64,000 bases of DNA from GCA-2728135 sp002728135 (GCA_963997635.1 CAXEND010000011.1:1-64000), one strand, 5' to 3'. Numbered from the stretch's first letter, positions 17,731-27,604 are shown. Notes: generated from the sequence alone by a model not told the origin. Translations and numbers: made by a program.

Positions 17731-19167
17731 TTAAGACTCAATAATATTTTTAATTACACTTATATTTTTTTCTGGGGCTGGCTTAAGAAACACAGTGAAA
17801 GTACTACCTACTCCCTCCTCGCTTTCAATTGTTAGAGCTCCTCTATGCTTATTAATTATGTGTTTCACTATCGCAAGACCAAGACCAGTACCTCCAAGCT
17901 CACGCGAGCGGGCAGTATTAATACGGTAAAATCTTTCTGTTAATCTTGGTATATGTTCCCGTGCAATACCATCCCCATTATCTTTGATTATTATTGCTAT
18001 AGCTCCAGATTCAGATGATTGCCATCCAAAAGTTGGTGGGATTTTAGACTGAAAACTTGTTTTTATTGAAACAACACTATCGGGATTTCCATATTTAATA
18101 GCATTTGAGACAAGGTTATAAAAAAGCTGTATGAGTTCTTCTTTGTTTCCAAGCACATCGTGAGAACTTGAAGAAAGGTCAAGATTTAAAGAAACATTTC
18201 TCTTATGGGCATGCCATTTCAATTGATCTCGTACGGATTCTAGGATGATGGGAAGATTGGCTCTTTCTTTTGGAGGAGTGTGTTCATCCATCTCAATTCG
18301 AGATAATGATAAGAGGTCATCAACTAAACTTGACATCCTCTGAGCATGACTCTCCATTATTTCTAAAAATTTATCACGGGCATCTGCGTCATCGCGAGCA
18401 GGCCCACGAAGTGTCTCTATGAATCCTATTAGTGTTGCTAGAGGGGTACGAATTTCATGACTAGCATTTGCTATAAAATCAACTCGCATTTGGTCTGCTC
18501 TTTGAATTGATGTGAGATCCACGAGAGCAATCATCAGTGCAGTTCCATCCCTTGCAGGTCTTTCAAGTGGTACAACTCTTGCAAAAAATAATCTCTCTAC
18601 GGGTGTTGGTAGAGTAAATTGAATATCTCTCCCTGTATGATTCTGGATAGCAAAATCTAGTGCATCAAGAAGATTTGGGTTACGCATAACAGTCGCCAAA
18701 TCACGATTTTCTAGATTTTCACCAAACAGTGATTTAGCTGCTTCATTTGCTCTTACTATTCCTCTTTCAATATTGAGTTGAAGGAGTGGCCCTGGTAATG
18801 CATCTAGTGCAATTTCCAGCTCCTCAAAATCTCCTTCACGGCGACGTATCCGCCCTTTCGCAGCATTATTAGAGTTTTGAATTGCTAAGTTTAATTCTTT
18901 GCCGAGACTAGTGCGTAATTTTTTAAAAGGATGTGAGTTTTCAGTATTTTTTCTTCTAGATACTTGTTGAAGAACAGCAACAAAATCAGACATAAACATC
19001 CAGATACCAAAGCCAAAAATTGCCGTCAAAATCCCCCAAGTAGCTAATGCTGCAGCAGCTCCAATATACCCTAATGAGCCCAATAATATAAATGCTGATG
19101 CTAGTGTCGCAGCTCCTATAGTGGTTCCTTTCAGAACCCTTGAAAATAAGGTTTTAGGTACTTGCAT
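17731..19167 (-). CDS. phoR: Phosphate regulon sensor histidine kinase PhoR
   Basis: A 478-residue membrane sensor kinase. Two hydrophobic segments (about residues 17-60) are followed by a basic linker and a PAS domain (about 115-220; ALPGPLLQLN and VRANEAAKSLFG). The dimerisation domain carries the phospho-acceptor His at about 237 (FIANASHEIRTPLATLIGF). The ATPase domain has the N box YNLVSNAIKYG, G1 IIKDNGDGIA and G2 GGTGLGLAIVKHI. Position ahead of pstC-pstA-pstB-phoU-phoB identifies it as PhoR, which phosphorylates PhoB. The Shine-Dalgarno sits within a small hairpin (see 19173-19185). Confidence 0.95.
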   Translation of the reverse strand: MQVPKTLFSRVLKGTTIGAATLASAFILLGSLGYIGAAAALATWGILTAIFGFGIWMFMSDFVAVLQQVSRRKNTENSHPFKKLRTSLGKELNLAIQNSNNAAKGRIRRREGDFEELEIALDALPGPLLQLNIERGIVRANEAAKSLFGENLENRDLATVMRNPNLLDALDFAIQNHTGRDIQFTLPTPVERLFFARVVPLERPARDGTALMIALVDLTSIQRADQMRVDFIANASHEIRTPLATLIGFIETLRGPARDDADARDKFLEIMESHAQRMSSLVDDLLSLSRIEMDEHTPPKERANLPIILESVRDQLKWHAHKRNVSLNLDLSSSSHDVLGNKEELIQLFYNLVSNAIKYGNPDSVVSIKTSFQSKIPPTFGWQSSESGAIAIIIKDNGDGIAREHIPRLTERFYRINTARSRELGGTGLGLAIVKHIINKHRGALTIESEEGVGSTFTVFLKPAPEKNISVIKNIIES

Positions 19168-19172
19168 AAAAC

Positions 19173-19185
19173 ACTCCAGCGGAGT
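19173..19185 (-). promoter_or_regulatory. Small hairpin containing the phoR ribosome binding site
   Basis: On the minus strand ACTCC-GCT-GGAGT forms a five-base stem with a three-base loop, and the 3' arm contains GGAG, the likely binding site for the phoR ATG (5-6 bases further on). The element could damp phoR translation. It is short and may be chance. Confidence 0.35.
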
Positions 19186-19393
19186 TTTATAAAGGAAATA
19201 TTATCTTAAATAACAGTATTATAGAAATTAGATTAATTCTGTATTATTTGAATATGAAAAATACAAATAGAGCATTATTAACTTTTAGTGACTCTTTTTA
19301 TCGACTTAGTATTGTATGCATATGTTAGAAAATTAATTTGAATTTACTTAATATAGCTGAATTAACTTTTTTTTCAAAATATGTTGATTAGGA

Positions 19394-22090
19394 ATGGATC
19401 AAGAAAAAGTAAATCACGGCAAAACTCGTAGTCACCGCACAGATAAAAAAAACGGTGAAATGACACCCATGATGCTGCAATACCAAAAAATTAAAGCCGA
19501 ACATCCTAATGACCTTCTTTTTTACAGAATGGGAGATTTTTATGAGCTTTTTTTTGAAGATGCTAAAATTGCTGCAAAATCTCTTAATATAACTCTAACT
19601 CAAAGAGGAAAAAATCTAGGCAAAGATATACCTATGTGTGGAGTGCCGGTTCATGCATCAGAAATTTATCTTGCTCGACTTATAAAAAATGGTTTTCGTG
19701 TTGCTATTTGTGAACAAGTTGAAGATCCAATAGAGGCTAAGAAGAGGGGTCATAAAGCCATTGTAAAACGAGAGGTTGTTAGAGTTGTCACACCTGCAAC
19801 CGTAACTGAAGATTCCCTTTTAAATTCAAGAACCTCAAATTATCTTGCATCGATTTGTAAAATGGAAGGCATTATTGGCATAGCGTGGTGCGACATCTCT
19901 ACAGGTAAATTCTATACACTATCCACTTTAGAAAATTTGATTTCTAGTGAATTAGAAAGACTAAAGCCAAGAGAAATCTTAGTATCTGAGAAATTACAAT
20001 CTGAATATGGATTCAGTCAAAAAGTTGAAAATTATAGAGATAAAATAGTTTCTGTGCCAGACACTTATTTTAATTTTAAAGAAGCTGAAAAACGTTTATG
20101 TGAAGTTTTTCAAGTGACCACTTCAAGTGCATTTGGACAATACTCAGATACAGAAATAACCTCTTCTGCAGCAATTATTGAATATCTAAAAATTACACAA
20201 AAGGAAATTTTACCGAAATTAAATTTTCCAAATTCTGTTAATTTGGATGAAATAATGTCTATTGATGCTTCAACAAGGCGTAATTTAGAAATATTGGAAT
20301 CACTATCAGAAGAAAAAAAATCGAGCTTATTTGATGTAATTAACATGACCGTAACAGCTGCTGGAAGTCGTGCTTTATCTGAAAGGTTATCTGCCCCCCT
20401 AAAAAACCCAGTTCTAATAACTAACCGCCTTGATGCAGTATCATGGTTTTTTAAATATGAAAAAATTAGGAGTGATCTAAGGCAAATTCTTAATTCCTTA
20501 CCTGACATATCTCGTATTGTAGCTAGAATATCTCTAGGTAGATCTGGCCCCAGGGATCTTTTGGCAATAAGTAATGGTTTAGCAGTAGTATCCACTGTAA
20601 GAAATATTTTATGCGAATCCTTTTTTGATTTTGAGATGCCACAGGAAATATCGGATTTACTTACAGACCTTGGACAACACGAAGATATGGTGAGCTTAAT
20701 CCATAATGCTATCAGTGAGATGCCTCCTCTTTTAGCAAGGGATGGAAATTTTATAAGACAAGGGTTTGATAAAAAATTAGACCAACTTGTTGCCTTACGT
20801 GATGAAGGTAAAAAACTGATAACAGATTTAGAAAACCGTTATCGAGAAGAATATAAGATCACATCATTAAAAATAAAACATAATAATGTCTTGGGTTATT
20901 TTATTGAAGTAACTACTCCTAATATTGAAAAATTAGGGGATATGTTTATACACCGTCAAACGCTTACAACTTCTGCTAGATATAACACTATAGAGCTATC
21001 GGATTTAGAACAAAAAATAACTTCTGCTTCCGAAGAAGCTCTTCAAAATGAGTTACGTATTTATGATAAATTATTAAAGAAAGTTAAGAATAACTCAGAC
21101 TCTATCTCCTTGACTGCCGATGCCTTGGCAAATCTTGATTTATATACATCGTTAGCGTTATTGGCTGTAGAAAAAAATTATACAAGACCAATAGTTGATG
21201 ATTCTCTAGAGTTTGATATTCGCGGTGGACGCCATCCTGTAGTCGAGGCAACAGGAAATATTGAAACAAGTTTTATTTCTAATGATTGTAATTTAGGTAA
21301 GTCCGAAAAACTTTGGTTGTTAACTGGCCCTAATATGGCAGGGAAAAGTACATTTTTACGACAAAATGCATTAATTTCTATTCTTGCTCAGATGGGCTCT
21401 TACGTTCCTGCAGATTACGCTCAAATTGGAGTTATTGATAAACTTTTTAGTCGTGTTGGAGCAGCTGATGATTTAGCACGTGGTCGTTCAACCTTTATGG
21501 TTGAAATGATTGAGACAGCTGCAATATTGAATCAAGCGACTGGAAGTTCATTCGTAATTCTAGATGAGATAGGTAGGGGCACAGCTACTTTTGATGGACT
21601 CTCAATAGCTTGGGCAACAGTAGAACACCTACATGAAGTAAATAGATGTAGAGGATTATTTGCCACACATTATCATGAGCTAACAAAGCTTAGCGATCAG
21701 TTAACTTCATTATCATGCAAAACAATGAGGGTAAAAGAGTGGAATGGCGACGTCGTATTTCTGCATGAGGTTACAACTGGTGCTGCTGATCGCTCATATG
21801 GTATTCATGTAGCTCGACTTGCAGGCTTACCCAAAACTGTAATAGAAAGGGCAAAAGAAGTACTTTCTCTTGTTGAAAGTGGGGAAAAAGATTTTTCAAA
21901 TACAGGTTTAGACGAGGGATTACCTTTGTTATTAATTAATTCAGATACAAAGACTCTAAACTCTAAGGTTATGACTGAGGAGAACAAACTTAAAGAGAGA
22001 ATTTGCAGCTTAGTTGAAGAAATAAATCCAGATGAGCTCACTCCTAAGGAGGCTTTGGAATTTTTGTACAAACTTCGGAAAGTTTTATAG
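19394..22090 (+). CDS. mutS: DNA mismatch repair protein MutS
   Basis: An 898-residue mismatch recognition ATPase. The N-terminal mismatch-binding domain contains FYRMGDFYELFFEDA, with the conserved Phe-x-Glu-type motif region (MGDFYELF). Connector, lever and clamp domains follow. The C-terminal ATPase has Walker A TGPNMAGKSTFLRQ, Walker B FVILDEIGRGTATFDGLSIA and the composite-site ATHYHELTKL. The C-terminus ends in a short helix region near PDELTPKEALEFLYKLRK, as in other MutS. The 226-base gap from phoR is divergent; no strong promoter was picked out. Confidence 0.98.
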   Translation: MDQEKVNHGKTRSHRTDKKNGEMTPMMLQYQKIKAEHPNDLLFYRMGDFYELFFEDAKIAAKSLNITLTQRGKNLGKDIPMCGVPVHASEIYLARLIKNGFRVAICEQVEDPIEAKKRGHKAIVKREVVRVVTPATVTEDSLLNSRTSNYLASICKMEGIIGIAWCDISTGKFYTLSTLENLISSELERLKPREILVSEKLQSEYGFSQKVENYRDKIVSVPDTYFNFKEAEKRLCEVFQVTTSSAFGQYSDTEITSSAAIIEYLKITQKEILPKLNFPNSVNLDEIMSIDASTRRNLEILESLSEEKKSSLFDVINMTVTAAGSRALSERLSAPLKNPVLITNRLDAVSWFFKYEKIRSDLRQILNSLPDISRIVARISLGRSGPRDLLAISNGLAVVSTVRNILCESFFDFEMPQEISDLLTDLGQHEDMVSLIHNAISEMPPLLARDGNFIRQGFDKKLDQLVALRDEGKKLITDLENRYREEYKITSLKIKHNNVLGYFIEVTTPNIEKLGDMFIHRQTLTTSARYNTIELSDLEQKITSASEEALQNELRIYDKLLKKVKNNSDSISLTADALANLDLYTSLALLAVEKNYTRPIVDDSLEFDIRGGRHPVVEATGNIETSFISNDCNLGKSEKLWLLTGPNMAGKSTFLRQNALISILAQMGSYVPADYAQIGVIDKLFSRVGAADDLARGRSTFMVEMIETAAILNQATGSSFVILDEIGRGTATFDGLSIAWATVEHLHEVNRCRGLFATHYHELTKLSDQLTSLSCKTMRVKEWNGDVVFLHEVTTGAADRSYGIHVARLAGLPKTVIERAKEVLSLVESGEKDFSNTGLDEGLPLLLINSDTKTLNSKVMTEENKLKERICSLVEEINPDELTPKEALEFLYKLRKVL

Positions 22091-22119
22091 TTTTATGTCA
22101 ACTCTAGAGATACTTTGCA

Positions 22120-23049
22120 ATGGCAATTCTTTTTTATAGTGAGCTTGATGATCCAACTGATTGGAAAAATGCATTCAATACAATTGCTGAAAGTATTCCT
22201 TTTTACACTTGGCCCAACCAGCCCGATAATGAAGAGGTTGAAATTGCTGTTGTATGGAAACCAACCTCTGGAATATTGAAATTATTTCCTAATCTAAAAT
22301 TAATAGCCTCACTTGGTGCTGGTGTTGACCATCTTTTTTATGGAGCTGAAATTCCAAAAGGTATCCCAATAACAAGAATTGTGGACGAAACACTAACAGA
22401 GCAGATGGTGGAATATATTTTGATGGCAACTCTTTTTTGCCACCGTAATATGCCAATATATATTTCACAACAACACAAGAAGCAATGGCAGCCCGTACGA
22501 CAGCCTTTAGGTCGTAATCGTATCATAGGAATTATGGGTCTTGGTGTTTTGGGGTCAGCTGTAGCTAAAGCTTTAAGGAACCTAAATTTTAATATTAGAG
22601 GCTGGAGTACATCACAAAAGAACCTTGAGGGTATTCAAGCCTATACAGGGAATGATGAACTCAAGGAATTTCTGACAGAAATTGATATTTTAATTTCTCT
22701 GTTACCCTTAACACCAAAAACAGAGAATATTATTAATGCAGATCTATTGTCATGCCTGCCACATGGGTCAACATTTATAAATGGTGGTCGTGGTGCTCAA
22801 GTAGTTGAATCAGATTTGATAAGGGCCTTGGATAAAGGTTATATTTCTCACGCTTTTCTAGATGTTACTAGAGAGGAGCCTCTTCCAAAGAAAAGCGAGT
22901 TGTGGTTACATCCATCTGTTACATTAACACCGCATGTTGCTTCAATTACGGATGCATTTTCTAGTTCAAAACAAATAATAAATAACTATACACGTATTAA
23001 AAATGGTTTAGAACCAATAAACCTTGTTAACTATTTAGCTGGTTATTAA
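22120..23049 (+). CDS. D-2-hydroxyacid dehydrogenase, glyoxylate/hydroxypyruvate reductase A type
   Basis: A 309-residue NAD(P)H-dependent dehydrogenase of the GhrA group. It shows LKLIASLGAGVDHLF in the substrate domain, the Rossmann motif GIMGLGVLGSAVAKAL, LISLLPLTPKTENII, the catalytic Arg in FINGGRGAQVVE, the Glu in DVTREEPLP and the catalytic His in TPHVASIT. Members reduce glyoxylate to glycolate and hydroxypyruvate to glycerate. The true substrate is not fixed by sequence. It lies 29 bases after mutS and may be co-transcribed with it. Confidence 0.88.
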   Translation: MAILFYSELDDPTDWKNAFNTIAESIPFYTWPNQPDNEEVEIAVVWKPTSGILKLFPNLKLIASLGAGVDHLFYGAEIPKGIPITRIVDETLTEQMVEYILMATLFCHRNMPIYISQQHKKQWQPVRQPLGRNRIIGIMGLGVLGSAVAKALRNLNFNIRGWSTSQKNLEGIQAYTGNDELKEFLTEIDILISLLPLTPKTENIINADLLSCLPHGSTFINGGRGAQVVESDLIRALDKGYISHAFLDVTREEPLPKKSELWLHPSVTLTPHVASITDAFSSSKQIINNYTRIKNGLEPINLVNYLAGY

Positions 23050-23102
23050 TACAAAAATCTTTGGCTTTGCTATTGTATTTAAAAATGGTTTGGAGAGAGT
23101 AG

Positions 23103-23178
<76 letters not shown>

Positions 23179-23208
23179 GAAAATATTTATTTTTTTATAA
23201 ATTAAAGC

Positions 23209-23559
23209 TTAACTCTCTTTTCCATTCTTTGTTTCTATCCCATCAAGAACAATAGAGACATCATCTTCATCATCTAACTCAGAAGTATCTTCGATTACGA
23301 TATCATCATCAGAATCATTTACGACTTCATCTATATCAGAAGATATAACTTCATTTTTATCCAGAGATTCATCTATGACACTTTGCCCTGTTTCTGGAGT
23401 TTTAGCAGCCTTTGGTGTTCTACCTCTTCTAGGTTGTTTAACGGGTTCTTCATATTCACTTCCGCATTTTGGACATATTATGGGGTCACGCATCATATCG
23501 TAGTAATTTATACCACAGGACTGACAAAGTCTTTTTTTTCCCCATTCAGGTTTTACCAC
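23209..23559 (-). CDS. FYDLN-type zinc-ribbon acidic protein (TIGR02300 family)
   Basis: A 116-residue protein. The N-terminal 45 residues form a four-cysteine zinc-ribbon-like unit: CQSCGINYYDMMRDPIICPKC; the YYDMMRDP portion corresponds to the FYDLN motif naming the family. A basic linker (QPRRGRTPKAAK) follows, and the rest is strongly acidic with many Asp, Glu and Ser. The family is conserved in alphaproteobacteria beside aroA and has no established function. GTG is the start, with GGAG eight bases before it. It is divergent from aroA across 181 bases. Confidence 0.85.
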   Translation of the reverse strand: MVKPEWGKKRLCQSCGINYYDMMRDPIICPKCGSEYEEPVKQPRRGRTPKAAKTPETGQSVIDESLDKNEVISSDIDEVVNDSDDDIVIEDTSELDDEDDVSIVLDGIETKNGKES

Positions 23560-23740
23560 AATTAATTCTCCTAGTTATTTTTGTCTCCCAAATTTTATAT
23601 TAATGGAGACTGATTGTAGCTGTAATATCTAATAATATGTTATTTAATACACTGCAATTGCCATGATCAGCCTTGACTGTCAAAACAAAAAATGAACTTA
23701 TTTTATATGTGTTGATCTATTCGTGTGCTAGAGACAATAT

Positions 23741-25117
23741 ATGAAAACATCTGAAAATATCTGTGGTGAGTCTAAAATTTTTAAAAATTCTACTCTTTCA
23801 AGTAAATTTGGTGGCCCAATTTCTGGCGAAATTGAGGTTCCAGGAGATAAATCAATTTCTCACAGAGCCTTGATATTAGGTTCTTTAGCAGTGGGGAATA
23901 CAAAGATTTATGGGCTGCTTGAAGGTGATGATGTAATTGCGACAGCCAAGGCTTTGAGTGAACTAGGAGTAGAGATAAAGAAACATAAAAACGAATATTG
24001 GACGATCTCAGGCGTTGGTATAGGGGGTTTTGAAGAGCCTAGACAAATTCTTGATCTAGGAAATGCAGGAACAGCAGCAAGATTATTAATGGGAGCTATT
24101 TCTGGAAATCCTATAACTGCTTTCCTTACTGGAGATGATTCTTTGTGCTCTAGGCCTATGGGTAGGGTAACAGAACCCCTTAAGTTGATGGGAGCTCAAA
24201 TATTTTCTGGTTCTAAAGATAAATTACCAATTGGCATAAGAGGTCCAGATATGCCAATACCTATTGAATATGATCTCAAAATACCCTCAGCACAGGTTAA
24301 GTCGGCACTTTTATTATGTGGTTTGTCTGCACCAGGGGAAGTAATAATCAATGAATCTATCCAGAGTCGAGATCATACAGAGCGAATGTTGAAAAAATTT
24401 GGAAGTAATATAGTAACAGAAACAAATCATAAGACAGGTATTTCTACTTGTCGATTGATTGGTCAAAACGAGTTATGTCCAACTAATATATGTGTACCAG
24501 GGGATTTTAGCTCTGCATCTTTTTTAATTGCGGCTGCCCTTATGGTTCCAGATTCAAACCTTACTATAAAAAATGTTGGAATAAATAAACTTCGTATTGG
24601 ATTACTTGATACCCTTGTAGAGATGGGAGCCAAAATTAGCTTATCAAGAACTAAAAATGATGAATTTGAACCAACTGCTGATATCTCAGTCTCATATAGT
24701 GAACTATCAGGAATAAATGTACCTCCTGAGCGGAGTCCAATGATGATTGATGAATATCCAATACTTGCAGTTATTGCTTCTGCTGCAAAAGGAATAACGC
24801 AAATGCGTGGTATTAGAGAGCTTCGTTTAAAAGAAAGTGATAGAATTTCGGCGACAGTAAATTTACTTAGAGCTTCTGATATTGTTGTAGATGAATATGA
24901 GGATGGTTTAGCAGTTCATGGTAATAATAAATTATTAAAAGGGGGCTCATTAATACCAACATTGCTAGATCATCGAATAGGAATGGCAGCTATTATTTTA
25001 GGATTATCAAGTAAATCGGGAATTTCTATAGATGATTCAGCTCCGATCTCGACGAGTTTTCCTGGTTTTGTAGATATTATGAAAAAAATAGGTGCAGATA
25101 TATTTAGTAGGCAATAA
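23741..25117 (+). CDS. aroA: 3-phosphoshikimate 1-carboxyvinyltransferase (EPSP synthase)
   Basis: A 458-residue enzyme joining phosphoenolpyruvate and shikimate 3-phosphate in the chorismate pathway. Conserved stretches include GEIEVPGDKSISHRALILGS, LDLGNAGTAARLLMGAI, DDSLCSRPMGRVTEPL, KSALLLCGL, VPGDFSSASFLIAAAL and the C-terminal RELRLKESDRISA with LLDHRIGMA. GNAGTAARL has Ala after the Gly-Asn (class II-type NAGTAAR) and class II enzymes are commonly glyphosate-tolerant, but this is inference. It overlaps cmk by one base (TAATG). Confidence 0.96.
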   Translation: MKTSENICGESKIFKNSTLSSKFGGPISGEIEVPGDKSISHRALILGSLAVGNTKIYGLLEGDDVIATAKALSELGVEIKKHKNEYWTISGVGIGGFEEPRQILDLGNAGTAARLLMGAISGNPITAFLTGDDSLCSRPMGRVTEPLKLMGAQIFSGSKDKLPIGIRGPDMPIPIEYDLKIPSAQVKSALLLCGLSAPGEVIINESIQSRDHTERMLKKFGSNIVTETNHKTGISTCRLIGQNELCPTNICVPGDFSSASFLIAAALMVPDSNLTIKNVGINKLRIGLLDTLVEMGAKISLSRTKNDEFEPTADISVSYSELSGINVPPERSPMMIDEYPILAVIASAAKGITQMRGIRELRLKESDRISATVNLLRASDIVVDEYEDGLAVHGNNKLLKGGSLIPTLLDHRIGMAAIILGLSSKSGISIDDSAPISTSFPGFVDIMKKIGADIFSRQ

Positions 25118-25767
25118 TGGCTAATTCTATTTGCTTTGTCATCACAGTTGATGGTCCATCTGCTTCGGGAAAGGGAACGCTTGCTAGGAGGCTAGCAAAA
25201 CATTTCTGTCTACGATACCTAGATACAGGATCTATCTATAGGGCTATTGCTTTCAAAATGGAAAAAAATGGCTGTGATTTATTACAAGCTGAATTAGCTG
25301 AAAGAATTGCTTTAAGGCTAGCTAAAGAAGATCTAAATGAACCCGAATTGAGGCGAGAGGATATAGGTCTTAAAGCATCAGTTATTGCTGCTTATCCAAA
25401 GGTTAGGGAAGCTGTTTTAGACTACCAGAGAGAGTTTGCCTATACTTTACCGGGCGCTGTTCTTGATGGAAGAGACATAGGTACAGTTGTTTGTCCTAAT
25501 GCAACAGCTAAAATTTATTTAGATGCTAATAGAGAAATTCGGGTAACTAGACGTTTGAAAGAGTTGCAACTTAGAGGTATGGAGAGTATAGAAGCGCACG
25601 TTTTATTAGAAATGAAAGAACGTGATAAACGCGATAAAAAAAGAAGTGTAGCTCCACTTAAGTTGGCGCAAGATGCTTACCTTATAGATTCTAGTAATTT
25701 GACTGAAGATGAAGTTTTTGAAAATGCAGTTTGTTTTATTGAAAAGAAATATGGTGAAGTGGTTTAA
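25117..25767 (+). CDS. cmk: Cytidylate kinase
   Basis: A 216-residue CMP/dCMP kinase. It has the P-loop VDGPSASGKGTLARRLA, then LRYLDTGSIYRAIA, the substrate-site LDGRDIGTVVCPNATAKIYL, and the lid region ARRLKEL-like VTRRLKELQLRG with RDKRDKKRSVAPL. Length is normal. The ATG overlaps the aroA stop, so translation is probably coupled, and rpsA follows, as in many proteobacteria. Confidence 0.97.
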   Translation: MANSICFVITVDGPSASGKGTLARRLAKHFCLRYLDTGSIYRAIAFKMEKNGCDLLQAELAERIALRLAKEDLNEPELRREDIGLKASVIAAYPKVREAVLDYQREFAYTLPGAVLDGRDIGTVVCPNATAKIYLDANREIRVTRRLKELQLRGMESIEAHVLLEMKERDKRDKKRSVAPLKLAQDAYLIDSSNLTEDEVFENAVCFIEKKYGEVV

Positions 25768-25800
25768 CATGATATTAAATTACGCCAAACCCTAAGCATA

Positions 25801-25846
25801 TTTACCAGTAAAATCTTGTATTAGTTAATTTAATATTACTGGTAAA
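25801..25846 (+). promoter_or_regulatory. Exact 11-base inverted repeat just upstream of rpsA
   Basis: TTTACCAGTAA (25801-25811) and TTACTGGTAAA (25836-25846) are perfect reverse complements separated by 24 bases, and the second arm ends 21 bases before the rpsA ATG. It could be a structured leader for S1 autocontrol, a two-site operator, or a weak terminator after cmk; no T-run follows, which argues against the last. Confidence 0.5.
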
Positions 25847-25867
25847 AACTATAGAAATGAGAAACGA

Positions 25868-27604
25868 ATGAGTGTTGAGAACACACAACCAACAGATATA
25901 CAAACAAAAGAGAATTTTGCTGAACTCTTGAACGAGTTTATGAATAATGATGGAAAGCTTGAGCAAACTGTAGTGACAGGTACCGTTGTAGCTATAGAAA
26001 AAGACTCAGCTGTTATTGATGTAGGTTTAAAGGTAGAGGGTAGAGTTTCGCTAAAAGAATTTGCTCCCCCTGGACAGATAGCGGAGATTCTTGTCGGTGA
26101 TAAAGTCGAAGTATTTATTGAAAGACTTGAAAATCGTCGTGGCGAAGCCGTTTTAAGCCGTGAACGTGCTAGGCGTGAAGAAGCTTGGATAACCCTTGAA
26201 AAAGCCCATTCGGATGGTGTAAGGGTAGATGGAACTATTTTTGGTCGTGTAAAAGGTGGTTTTACAGTTGATCTTGGCGGTGCTATAGCATTCTTGCCTG
26301 GTAGTCAGGTTGACATTAGACCAATAAGAGATGTCACACCTCTTCTTAATGTTGAACAGCCATTCCAGATTTTAAAAATGGACCGAAGGCGAGGTAACAT
26401 TGTCGTTTCAAGAAGAGCAGTTCTTGAAGATACCCGGGCAGAACAACGTCAAGAGTTAATTTCAAATCTACACGAAGGACAAGTGCTTGATGGAGTTGTC
26501 AAGAATATCACTGATTATGGCGCCTTCGTTGATTTAGGGGGTGTAGATGGACTGCTCCACGTCACAGATGTGTCATGGAGGCGTATTAATCACCCTAGTG
26601 AAGCACTACAAATTGGACAAACAGTGAAAGTTCAGGTGATACGTTTCAATTCGGAAAATCAGAGAATATCATTGGGGATGAAACAACTTGAATCAGATCC
26701 TTGGGAGGGAGTGATTGAAAAATATCCATTAGATTCAAAATATACAGGACGTGTAACAAATATCACTGATTATGGTGCCTTTGTAGAACTGGAGGCAGGC
26801 ATAGAGGGTTTGGTACATGTTTCAGAAATGAGCTGGACCAAAAAGAATGTTCATCCAGGAAAGATAGTTTCAACAAGCCAAGAAGTTGAGGTAATGGTGC
26901 TGGACGTAGATTCTGATAAACGGCGAATTAGCCTTGGTCTTAAGCAGTGCATGTCTAATCCTTGGGAAAAATTTATATCAGAAAATCCAGAGGGATCAGA
27001 AATTGAGGGTAAAATAAATAATATTACTGAGTTTGGACTGTTTATTGAGTTACCTGGAGAAATTTTTGGAATGGTCCATATGTCTGATATTGATTGGACT
27101 ACATCTCCTGAAGAGGCAATAAAAAGGCATAAAAAAGGCGATGTAATCCGTGCGAAAGTAATCGCGGTTGACGCTGAAAAAGAACGAATTGGTCTTGGTA
27201 TTAAGCAGTTAAACGATGATCCTTTTAATTCTAAAGAAGACAAAACAGGGCAAATTGCTACATGTACTGTAACAGGTATTCATGAACACGGGGTAGAAGT
27301 TAATGTCTTTGATCAATTACCAGGCTATGTAAGGCGTTCTGACTTATCACGCGAAAGGTCAGAACAAAGGCCCGATCGTTATGCTGTGGGTGATAAATTT
27401 GATGCAAAGGTCGTCCAACTGGATCGAACAAACAGGCGGGTAACGCTCTCAGTGAAGGCATTAGAGGTCGAAGAGGAAAAGCAAGCAATGGAAGAATTCG
27501 GTTCAACTGATTCTGGAGCGAGTTTGGGAGATATTTTAGGAGCAGCACTCAGAGATAAACAAGAAGAGTCAGAGCCTAAAGACAAAGAAGAGGAACAAAA
27601 ATAA
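25868..27604 (+). CDS. rpsA: 30S ribosomal protein S1
   Basis: A 578-residue protein with six S1 RNA-binding repeats. Repeated cores are visible: VTGTVVAIEKDSAVIDVGLK, KGGFTVDLGG, GVVKNITDYGAFVDLGGVDG, GRVTNITDYGAFVELEAGIEG, GKINNITEFGLFIELPG and CTVTGIHEHGVEVNV. The C-terminal tail is Lys/Glu-rich. S1 docks mRNA on the 30S subunit, needed especially for weak Shine-Dalgarno mRNAs, which are common in this window. It lies 100 bases after cmk with the inverted repeat in between. Confidence 0.98.
   Translation: MSVENTQPTDIQTKENFAELLNEFMNNDGKLEQTVVTGTVVAIEKDSAVIDVGLKVEGRVSLKEFAPPGQIAEILVGDKVEVFIERLENRRGEAVLSRERARREEAWITLEKAHSDGVRVDGTIFGRVKGGFTVDLGGAIAFLPGSQVDIRPIRDVTPLLNVEQPFQILKMDRRRGNIVVSRRAVLEDTRAEQRQELISNLHEGQVLDGVVKNITDYGAFVDLGGVDGLLHVTDVSWRRINHPSEALQIGQTVKVQVIRFNSENQRISLGMKQLESDPWEGVIEKYPLDSKYTGRVTNITDYGAFVELEAGIEGLVHVSEMSWTKKNVHPGKIVSTSQEVEVMVLDVDSDKRRISLGLKQCMSNPWEKFISENPEGSEIEGKINNITEFGLFIELPGEIFGMVHMSDIDWTTSPEEAIKRHKKGDVIRAKVIAVDAEKERIGLGIKQLNDDPFNSKEDKTGQIATCTVTGIHEHGVEVNVFDQLPGYVRRSDLSRERSEQRPDRYAVGDKFDAKVVQLDRTNRRVTLSVKALEVEEEKQAMEEFGSTDSGASLGDILGAALRDKQEESEPKDKEEEQK

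Noticed and set aside
20110..20595. 161-codon open frame on the minus strand
   Set aside because: It is antisense to the core of mutS and has no family features.
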